Shown piece by piece: positions 1 through 5,485 of a stretch of DNA of 6,539 bases. The position numbers and the translations under genes were made by a program. The notes beneath the pieces were generated by a model. That model was not told where the DNA came from. It saw nothing but the letters and a program-made list of their open reading frames with translations, and ran no database searches. Where the stretch lies: assembly GCA_025350445.1 (NCBI GenBank), contig JANXXV010000015.1:1-6539 (forward strand), read 5' to 3'. Source of the DNA: Bryobacteraceae bacterium (GTDB lineage: Bacteria > Acidobacteriota > Terriglobia > Bryobacterales > Bryobacteraceae). Every line of letters begins with the position of its first letter. Position 1 is the stretch's first letter.

Positions 1-6
1 ATTACG

Positions 7-426
7 TTAGCGCGGGTAAGGATGGCCCCGCAACGTTGTGAACGCGCGGTAGAGTTGTTCGGCAAGCATCGCGCGCGCTAATTCGTGCGGAAAAGTCATC
101 GCGGAGAGAGACAGCAGCAGGTCCGCGCGGCTCTTCCAGGCAGGCGGCAGCCCGTCCGCCCCGCCAATCAGAAACACCTGGTCTCTGCCTTCCATCTCCG
201 CCTTGGCGATCAGTTCAATGAATTGTTCCGACTTCATCGACCGCCCGGCCGGGTCAAGCAAAACCTTCGCCGCCGATGGATGCTTCGCCCAAAGATCGGT
301 GCGCCCGGGGTGAATCTCCCGCATTTCGCACTGGCAGTATCGCGTGGTCCGCTTGATAAATTCCTCGGCGAATCCGTTGGCATGCTGGTCCCGCACCTTG
401 CCGACATAGTAGAGAAAAATCTTCAT
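7..426 (-). CDS. rlmH: RlmH, 23S rRNA (pseudouridine1915-N3)-methyltransferase
   Basis: This 139-residue protein is a SPOUT-class methyltransferase that, in the characterised family, uses S-adenosylmethionine to methylate N3 of pseudouridine 1915 in helix 69 of 23S rRNA on the assembled 70S ribosome. Visible family marks are the N-terminal MKIFLYYVGKVRD strand, LDPAGRSMKSEQF (about 58-70), the knotted SAM-binding loop FLIGGADGLP (85-94), and the C-terminal LSLSAMTFPHELAR...EQLYRA block (106-128). The length is slightly below the usual 150-160. I start at the ATG at 426-424 rather than an upstream in-frame ATG at 543, because the upstream 39 codons lie inside the phosphatase gene and homologues begin at MKI. 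The start overlaps the phosphatase stop (TGATG), which suggests translational coupling; no clear Shine-Dalgarno is seen. Oddity: the chain ends HPYPR, where the family normally ends PYHR or PYHK. The family call is very secure. Confidence 0.96.
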   Translation of the reverse strand: MKIFLYYVGKVRDQHANGFAEEFIKRTTRYCQCEMREIHPGRTDLWAKHPSAAKVLLDPAGRSMKSEQFIELIAKAEMEGRDQVFLIGGADGLPPAWKSRADLLLSLSAMTFPHELARAMLAEQLYRAFTTLRGHPYPR

Positions 427-1145
427 CAGCGGTAGGTCAGCAGCGATCGGTCGTTCAGATGTGGATGAGCGTTGAATGAACTGAGCGAGAAGCGATCCCC
501 CGAAAACAGGAACTCGGTATATGCGCTGTTCCGCGATACCCACACCAGCTCAATCGCCTTGTGTGGGGCGAGGTCGTGCGCGAGGCCCACGGTGGCCGCG
601 ATGGGTCCGCCGGATGTGAAGACCACCGAGCGGGACGACTTCGGCGCGACAGACCGGATGTGATCAATGCCGCGGTGAACGCTGGTCCGAAAGTCGGCCC
701 ACGATTCCACATCGGCCACCTGAATTGTCCCCAGGGACCAGTGCCGCGCCACTTCCTCAAACAGGCGCTCCAGCAGCAGGCCGACGTGCGGAGAATCGGC
801 GCCGCCGCAGTAGGCATCGTGCAGTTCGCGGACCGGCGGGTGCGCCTCCGCCAGCATCGGCATCAGCCTGCGCATCAACAATGTGGCATCGAACTCGTCC
901 AGATCCCTTATGATGGTGGATTCCGGCCAGGGCGCTCCGGCGTTGCGGTAGACATCGGCGACAATTTCGGCGGTACGGATGTGCCGTTCCGCGGGTCCTT
1001 GAAACACCCGGTCGAACGAAACGCCGCTCTTCAGCCAGAACTCTCCCAGTTTGCGCGCCTGCTGTTCGCCCAAGGGAGAGAGCTTGTCGTAGTTTTCGGC
1101 CATGTAAGAAGCTTGTCCGTGACGGACAAGCGTAAGTTGACTCAT
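426..1145 (-). CDS. Histidine phosphatase (phosphoglycerate mutase-like) family protein
   Basis: This 239-residue cytoplasmic protein has no signal peptide or membrane segment. It opens with the branch-1 signature LTLVRHGQAS, where H9 is the expected phospho-accepting histidine and R8 a phosphate-pocket arginine. R57 in AERHIRTAEI fits the second conserved arginine, and E84 in DLDEFD may be the proton donor. The second catalytic histidine, usually in a V-x-S-H-G-G segment, is not there: the equivalent stretch reads VVFTSGGPIAA (174-184), with Ser178 in the histidine position. The protein may therefore belong to a divergent subfamily with altered or weak activity; the substrate cannot be inferred. 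The gene is first in a two-gene unit with rlmH (TGATG overlap). The ATG at 1145-1143 gives the right N-terminus directly before the RHG motif. No Shine-Dalgarno precedes it, so initiation may be leaderless or weak. A perfect hairpin falls in codons 5-12. Confidence 0.9.
   Translation of the reverse strand: MSQLTLVRHGQASYMAENYDKLSPLGEQQARKLGEFWLKSGVSFDRVFQGPAERHIRTAEIVADVYRNAGAPWPESTIIRDLDEFDATLLMRRLMPMLAEAHPPVRELHDAYCGGADSPHVGLLLERLFEEVARHWSLGTIQVADVESWADFRTSVHRGIDHIRSVAPKSSRSVVFTSGGPIAATVGLAHDLAPHKAIELVWVSRNSAYTEFLFSGDRFSLSSFNAHPHLNDRSLLTYR
1111..1131. repeat. Perfect 9-bp inverted repeat at the 5' end of the phosphatase gene
   Basis: Arms GCTTGTCCG (1111-1119) and CGGACAAGC (1123-1131) are exact reverse complements around a 3-base centre (TGA on the plus strand). 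The element lies 15-35 bases into the phosphatase coding sequence and encodes the catalytic LVRHGQA stretch. It also ends 47 bases before the divergent glycosyltransferase start. It could fold in the phosphatase mRNA near the ribosome-loading region or be a dyad bound by a regulator, but it may only reflect codon constraint on the RHG motif. Confidence 0.55.
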
Positions 1146-1178
1146 TCTGTATTAGAATAGCTTCCCAAGAAGGGTGTC
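1146..1178. promoter_or_regulatory. Divergent intergenic region, probable promoters in both directions
   Basis: This 33-base gap is the only DNA between the divergent phosphatase and glycosyltransferase genes, so both promoters must lie in or around it. On the plus strand TAGAAT at 1153-1158 is a 5/6 match to a -10 box. A TTGACT at 1137-1142 resembles a -35 box but sits only 10 bases from it, too close to pair. On the minus strand TATTCT (1159-1154) is a weaker -10 candidate, which would place transcription start near the phosphatase ATG. The location is well supported by gene orientation; the exact boxes are guesses. Confidence 0.35.
1167..1174 (+). promoter_or_regulatory. Ribosome binding site supporting the TTG start of the glycosyltransferase
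   Basis: The purine run AAGAAGGG ends 4 bases before the TTG at 1179. The spacing is slightly short, but there is no ATG or GTG in frame between this run and the conserved LSVFFPAYN strand, so this site decides the start. Confidence 0.6.
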
Positions 1179-1898
1179 TTGTTCAGCGCTGAAAGTTTAA
1201 GTGTATTTTTCCCCGCGTATAACGACGCGCCGTCGCTGCCGCTTCTTATCACCCGCACCTTTGAAACGCTGCAGGCACACGTCGCCGATTATGAAGTCAT
1301 CGTAGTGAACGACGGCAGCTTCGATGACACGGGCGCCGTGCTGGCGGATCTAGCAAAACAGTATGCGCCGCGTATGCGCATCCTCACTCATCCCGAAAAT
1401 CGCGGTTATGGCGGAGCGCTGCGCACCGGCTTTGCGGCCGCCACAAAGGACCTGGTTTTCTACACCGACGGCGACGGGCAGTACGATGTCCGCGAACTGC
1501 CGAAGTTGCTGGCACTGATGGGACCGGGGACCGGTCTGGTGAATGGCTATAAACTGGAGCGCAACGACCCGCTCCATCGCATCTGGATCGGCACCGTCTA
1601 CAACGCGTTTGCCCGCTTCCTGTTTCGCATTCGCATCCGCGACGTGGACTGTGATTTTCGCCTGATGCGCCGCCGCCTGTTACAAGACCTGCAACTGACG
1701 TCCACCAGCGGGACTATCTGCGTGGAACTGGTTTGCAAGCTGGAACTATCGGCATTCGGCGTCGAAGAGGTAGGCGTGCATCACTACCCACGGCTGCACG
1801 GACGTTCACAATTCTTCCGCGTGCGGTCTCTTCTGCACACGCTGCACCAGTTAATCAGGTTGTACATTCAACTGCCCGGTACAAGGAAACATTCATGA
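1179..1898 (+). CDS. GT2 family glycosyltransferase (polyprenyl-phosphate sugar transferase type)
   Basis: This 239-residue protein has the GT-A fold pattern of dolichyl/undecaprenyl-phosphate mannosyl- or glucosyltransferases (DPM1/ArnC-like). Those enzymes move a sugar from a nucleotide donor onto a polyprenyl phosphate at the inner face of the cytoplasmic membrane. Visible motifs are LSVFFPAYNDAPSLP (7-21), the nucleotide-binding VIVVNDGSFDDT (40-51, D45), NRGYGGALRTGF (74-85), the metal-binding DGDGQYD (97-103, D97 and D99), RDVDCDFRLMRR (154-165), and HHYPRLHGRSQ (201-211), which matches the family's acceptor-side HYPR...GxSQ block. There is no C-terminal membrane helix, so it is probably a soluble or peripheral form. 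It starts at TTG (RBS at 1167-1174). Its stop overlaps the next gene's ATG (ATGA, 1895-1898), which suggests co-translation with the exported lyase-like protein and a shared glycan pathway. The donor sugar and acceptor are unknown; the family call is firm. Confidence 0.92.
   Translation: MFSAESLSVFFPAYNDAPSLPLLITRTFETLQAHVADYEVIVVNDGSFDDTGAVLADLAKQYAPRMRILTHPENRGYGGALRTGFAAATKDLVFYTDGDGQYDVRELPKLLALMGPGTGLVNGYKLERNDPLHRIWIGTVYNAFARFLFRIRIRDVDCDFRLMRRRLLQDLQLTSTSGTICVELVCKLELSAFGVEEVGVHHYPRLHGRSQFFRVRSLLHTLHQLIRLYIQLPGTRKHS
1883..1887 (+). promoter_or_regulatory. Shine-Dalgarno of the lyase-like gene, inside the glycosyltransferase gene
   Basis: AAGGA sits 7 bases before the ATG at 1895 and within the last codons of the glycosyltransferase. 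It fixes the start at the Tat signal rather than at an in-frame ATG 54 codons upstream (1733), which would lie wholly in the upstream coding sequence. Confidence 0.75.
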
Positions 1899-3550
1899 GT
1901 CCCACTATCTCCCGCAGAGCGCTGCTGGCCGCGACCTCCGCGGCAGCACTGAAAGCGCAAATGATTCCTCCCGTGCAAGACATCGTAAAGCGGCACGACG
2001 ATTCCATAGCGCGGCTGCTGAAGACGCAAGACACCAATCCAGCCAGCCGTTGGCGCGGCATCCTGCCCGATGAATATGGATTGCATAATCCGGCGACCGC
2101 ATGCGGCATCATCAGCGCTCTGGCCACCGCCTATCTGCATCCGGCATCGAAGTATCACCACGATGCGGAACTGGTGCAGCGGATGAAGCTGGCGGCCGGA
2201 TTACTGGCGCGCGAGATCACACCGGATGGCAACCTGGATAATCCCATCACCAACTTCAACTCGCCGCCCGATACTGCCTTCGGCGTTCGCTCGATGTGTA
2301 CGGGCGCAGTGCTGGCGCAGCGCCAGGGCGAGCCCGGCCTGCTCGCCATCATGCAGCCGTTCCTGAAGCGGGCCGGCGCGTCGCTCACGCATGGCGGCAT
2401 TCACACCCCTAACCACCGCTGGGTGGTCTGCGCGGCACTGTCCCAATTGCACGAGGTCTTTGGTGAGCCAGGCTATCTGCGCCGCATCGATCAGTGGCTC
2501 GCGGAAGGTATCGACATTGACGCCGACGGCATGTACGACGAGCGCAGCACGGTGCAGTACAATCCCATCGTCGACAGCGCGCTGGTGGTGATTGCCGTGA
2601 AGCTGAAACGTCCCGAACTGCTGGACTATGTCCGCCGCAATCTGGACGCAATGATGTACCTTCTTCATCCCGGCTATGAAGTGGTGACTGAGATTTCCCG
2701 CCGCCAGGACCTGAACCAGCGCGGCGACATGGGCGGCTATTGGTTCCCGCTGCAATACATGGCGATTCACGATAGCAACGGCCGCTACCTGACACTGAGC
2801 AACCACTACGGGCCCACGCACGCACCGCTGTCTGCCTTCATGGAGTATCCGGAGTTGAACGTGAAGGGACCGAAGCCCGAGGCCGTCCCGGATCAATATG
2901 AAAGGCGCATGCAAGGGCTGGACCTGGTGCGCATCCGCCGCGGCGTCACCAGCGCGTCCATCTTTACCAAAGGCAACAGCCGCTTCTTTACGCTGCGCCG
3001 TGGAGAAGCGGTGATCAACGCCGTCCGCTTCTCCAGCGCCTTCTTCGGCAAGGCGCAGTTCGTTCCGGATACGGCCGAATCGAAGGATGGAGTGCACCAT
3101 CTCACGCAGTCTCTCGAAGCGCCCTATTACCAACCCTTCACTCCCGCCCGCAAGATTGCCGCCGGCGAGTGGGTCTCCACACAGAAACTGCGGCCGCAAA
3201 GCGAGGTTTGCCGTTTTCAACAATCGGCATCCATCACCGAAACGAAAACGGGATTCCGCGTCCGCGTGCAGGCAGACGGAACCAAAAACGTTCCAGTCAC
3301 GATTGAGATCAATTTCCGCGAAGGCGGAAAGCTGGAAGGCGTGGCGCCTATGCACAAGATTGAGAATGGCTGGGCCCTCGCGTCGGGAAAAGGCACTTTC
3401 AGTATGGGCACCGATACCATCACCTTCGGTCCCGCGCGCCACGAACACTCGTTCGTGCAGATGCGAGGCGCATTGCCGAAGCTATCGGGACCCAGCGTCT
3501 ATCTGACCGGATTTACCCCTTTCGACCACACGATCGAGTTCGAACTTTAG
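1895..3550 (+). CDS. Tat-exported (alpha/alpha)-toroid protein, heparinase II/III-like polysaccharide lyase candidate
   Basis: This 551-residue protein begins with a twin-arginine signal (SRRALLAA, R7-R8, then an Ala-rich stretch to a likely cleavage near LKA/QM, 21-22), so it is folded before export to the periplasm or beyond. Residues about 30-310 are mainly helical with repeated short helices, as in toroid lyases. Residues about 335-551 are strand-rich and look like the C-terminal beta-sandwich. Candidate active-site residues, by pattern only, are N173 and H174 in GGIHTPNHRWVV, and Y214, E216 and Y222 in DGMYDERSTVQYNP (211-224); such Asn/His/Tyr sets abstract the C5 proton in uronate lyases. 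RRQDLNQRGDMGGYW (269-283) is another block that looks conserved. The family assignment is from overall resemblance, not a recognised named homologue; a GH88/GH105-like or non-catalytic toroid is possible. The gene overlaps the glycosyltransferase by ATGA and converges on the hydrolase-like gene. Confidence 0.6.
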   Translation: MSPTISRRALLAATSAAALKAQMIPPVQDIVKRHDDSIARLLKTQDTNPASRWRGILPDEYGLHNPATACGIISALATAYLHPASKYHHDAELVQRMKLAAGLLAREITPDGNLDNPITNFNSPPDTAFGVRSMCTGAVLAQRQGEPGLLAIMQPFLKRAGASLTHGGIHTPNHRWVVCAALSQLHEVFGEPGYLRRIDQWLAEGIDIDADGMYDERSTVQYNPIVDSALVVIAVKLKRPELLDYVRRNLDAMMYLLHPGYEVVTEISRRQDLNQRGDMGGYWFPLQYMAIHDSNGRYLTLSNHYGPTHAPLSAFMEYPELNVKGPKPEAVPDQYERRMQGLDLVRIRRGVTSASIFTKGNSRFFTLRRGEAVINAVRFSSAFFGKAQFVPDTAESKDGVHHLTQSLEAPYYQPFTPARKIAAGEWVSTQKLRPQSEVCRFQQSASITETKTGFRVRVQADGTKNVPVTIEINFREGGKLEGVAPMHKIENGWALASGKGTFSMGTDTITFGPARHEHSFVQMRGALPKLSGPSVYLTGFTPFDHTIEFEL

Positions 3551-3560
3551 TTCGCAACTC
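3536..3560. terminator. Bulged 10-bp hairpin over the lyase stop codon, possible terminator
   Basis: GAGTTCGAAC (3536-3545) pairs with GTTCG (3550-3554) and AACTC (3556-3560), leaving loop TTTA and one bulged C at 3555. The TAG stop (3548-3550) lies in the loop and the inner stem. A further GAGTT copy at 3564-3568 can pair with AACTC as a competing 5-bp hairpin. There is no T-run on either strand after the stem, so this is not a classical intrinsic terminator. Its position between two convergent genes makes a role in ending or protecting transcripts plausible. The 3551-3598 gap holds nothing else I can identify. Confidence 0.4.
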
Positions 3561-3598
3561 CAAGAGTTCCGCATGTTTCGTGGCGGGGCGGACTCCAC

Positions 3599-5485
3599 TC
3601 AACCCGCGGGAAGCACCGTCACCACAACCCTATGCTTCCCCCGAGGCAATTTAAGCGTCACCCCAGCTACCGGAATAGAAACCCCATCCAGTTCGGCCTT
3701 ACCCGGCGCTTTGTCGAAAATCGCGATCGCACGGGAAGTGCTTTCGTAAGTGAATTCCATTCCCGCCGGTAAACTGACAGCCGTCTTCAAATTGCCGTTG
3801 AAATCCAACAGGCGCGCCGCCGGCTGTGCGTTGGTCGCCTCGACGGAATGAACGCCAGCCGGCAGCCATTGTGTCGCCCCGTCGGAAACCGGCCAGAGCT
3901 TTCCGTCCACATTAGCCGTCCCCGCCCACGCTAAACCCACACCATGCGGAGAGTCGATGGTCGTTTTCCCCGCCGTCTCGTCATACCGCTTCACCACGGC
4001 GGCTGCCGCCGGCAGCAGTTTCAAATCCGGCGCCAGAATCGAGTTTTCAAAATAGAGCGCCACGCGCGGAAACGCCTGCGCCGCCACGTGGACGAGTTGG
4101 AACAATTCCGCCCCGGTTTGTTGTTTGGTCGGGTAGACGTCCTGGTAGCGTTCCACGATATTGATGTCGATTGCCAGTTTCTCAGTGTGCCTGGTTAATG
4201 GCTCGTAGCGTTTTGCAATCTGTGGATAGCGGTCGGGCCCAAGGTCCCAAATAGTCGCCGGATCTTCAATCAGAAACGTAAAGTCATGGTCCTCCAGCAT
4301 CGGCAACACCCGCGCCGCGTCCGCGCCAATCAAATCCCGCATCCGCGTGTCGAACCGGTCGTCCACGTGCGTCAGCACCAAGTCCAGATTCGGTTTTTCG
4401 TGACTGCGAATGGCCTCGATTTCCCCCATCCATTGCGATTGCATCTTGCGTGCCAGACCCGCCCGGTAGTCCAGAAAGTCTTTCATGCCCCCGGCGTTTG
4501 CCGGTTGCAGCAGCGTGATGGGATCGATCCCTTTCCCCACCTGATACGCCTTGCGGACATCGTCGTTGAATGGCGTGAAGCGAGCCGGATTGGCGGCGCC
4601 TTCCAGCGATTCAAAATACAGCTCGGCCAAATTCACCCCATCCCAATCGAAGCGGTTCACCAGCGCGCGCGTCTCCCGCGAGGCAGCTTCAAAACAGTCC
4701 CGGTTATTCAGGTTCATCAGCTTTCGCCAGTCCAGGTGGGCATCCTGCAATAGCGCGGTCTTCTCGCGCCATTCCGGATGATTGGTCCAAAAGGTTTCGC
4801 TGACGTGCGGCAACTCCAGCCAGGCATACACCAGGATGGCCTTTCTGTGGCATGCCTCAATCAGCTTCTTGAGATACTCATCCCGCTGTGCGTCGGGCTC
4901 GTTGTAGTGCCACGCAGCCACGTGAATGGCACCGATGCCCGCCATGCGCCAGCGACTGGCAAAGTAGTCGACATCCACTCGCGACCTGTAACTGGAATCG
5001 AAGAACGCCCAAAGATTGGCGCTGCGGAAGCGGGGTTTCGCGCCAAGATCGGTGAGCGCCTGCAGAATGTATGGGTATCGCTCGAACCCCATATTCCCCG
5101 GGCTGGTAGCCAACCAGAAAACCGCGCCCTTGCCCGTGCGGAAACCAGCCATCAGCGGCGCCGCTTGGGTGCGGTCCTTGGCGAAAATCGTGGCCTCTTT
5201 GGGCAGTTCGAAGACGGAAACGTCGACGGCTTTCTGCCAGATGATCGCCAGCTTCGGATGACGAAAATCTATGATGCCCCGTACCTCCATCGTGCGGGCG
5301 GTGGCACGGATGCCGATAGCTTCCGCTTGCGGCGAGGCTCCTTCCAGAATGAGGAAGCCGCCGTTCCGGGCTTCCTCCAGAGTATTGGCTTGCGCAGGAA
5401 GGCCGACAGAGGACAGCAGGTTTACCCAGGGATTTGCCGAAATGGACAGAGAACTAAGCAGCAGAAAGCTAATGAGTAAACGCAT
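3599..5485 (-). CDS. Secreted TIM-barrel glycoside-hydrolase-like protein with amidotransferase-like N-terminal domain
   Basis: This 628-residue protein has a clear Sec signal peptide (MRLLISFLLLSSLSISA, cut near residue 17). Residues about 40-165 look like a class I glutamine-amidotransferase-like or beta-galactosidase-accessory domain, with GKGAVFWLATSPG (118-130) and RYPYILQALTDLG (136-148), but without an evident Cys-His-Glu triad. Residues about 170-485 carry barrel strands spaced as in TIM-barrel glycosidases: IGAIHVAAWHY (184-194), KAILVYAWLELP (215-226), WDGVNLAELYFES (281-293), LDLVLTHVDDRF (367-378), FTFLIEDP (402-409), LAIDINIVERY (437-447), VALYFENSIL (475-484). Possible acids are D282, E288, D375/D376 and E479. 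The C-terminus (about 515-628) is strand-rich, probably a beta-sandwich. It is nearest in style to the family-10-glycosylhydrolase-like (DUF187/GHL) and PgaB/PelA barrel groups; the exact family and substrate are not recognised. It overlaps the TPR/barrel gene by 17 bases, so the two are probably co-transcribed. There is no strong Shine-Dalgarno. Confidence 0.7.
   Translation of the reverse strand: MRLLISFLLLSSLSISANPWVNLLSSVGLPAQANTLEEARNGGFLILEGASPQAEAIGIRATARTMEVRGIIDFRHPKLAIIWQKAVDVSVFELPKEATIFAKDRTQAAPLMAGFRTGKGAVFWLATSPGNMGFERYPYILQALTDLGAKPRFRSANLWAFFDSSYRSRVDVDYFASRWRMAGIGAIHVAAWHYNEPDAQRDEYLKKLIEACHRKAILVYAWLELPHVSETFWTNHPEWREKTALLQDAHLDWRKLMNLNNRDCFEAASRETRALVNRFDWDGVNLAELYFESLEGAANPARFTPFNDDVRKAYQVGKGIDPITLLQPANAGGMKDFLDYRAGLARKMQSQWMGEIEAIRSHEKPNLDLVLTHVDDRFDTRMRDLIGADAARVLPMLEDHDFTFLIEDPATIWDLGPDRYPQIAKRYEPLTRHTEKLAIDINIVERYQDVYPTKQQTGAELFQLVHVAAQAFPRVALYFENSILAPDLKLLPAAAAVVKRYDETAGKTTIDSPHGVGLAWAGTANVDGKLWPVSDGATQWLPAGVHSVEATNAQPAARLLDFNGNLKTAVSLPAGMEFTYESTSRAIAIFDKAPGKAELDGVSIPVAGVTLKLPRGKHRVVVTVLPAG

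Noticed and set aside
1137..1158. TTGACT and TAGAAT as a -35/-10 pair for the glycosyltransferase
   Set aside because: The two hexamers are separated by only 10 bases, well short of the 16-18 needed, so they cannot act together as a sigma70-type promoter.
561..1160. A 199-codon plus-strand open frame opposite the phosphatase gene
   Set aside because: The opposite strand encodes a clear RHG-motif protein; this frame is a composition artefact.
1733..1894. In-frame N-terminal extension of the lyase-like protein
   Set aside because: It would lie inside the glycosyltransferase and bury the Tat signal; the AAGGA-ATG at 1883-1897 is the better start.
2201..3448. A 415-codon open frame on the minus strand opposite the lyase-like gene
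   Set aside because: It lies fully inside a well-supported gene, its translation is rich in His, Arg and Ala with no domain pattern, and long antisense frames are common in GC-rich DNA.
4002..4016. Palindrome GCTGCCG-C-CGGCAGC
   Set aside because: It falls in an alanine-codon run of the hydrolase-like gene (LPAAAAAV) and is explained by GC-rich codon use.
4778..5479. A 233-codon plus-strand open frame opposite the hydrolase-like gene
   Set aside because: It is antisense to a gene with a signal peptide and barrel strands; its translation has no recognisable motif.
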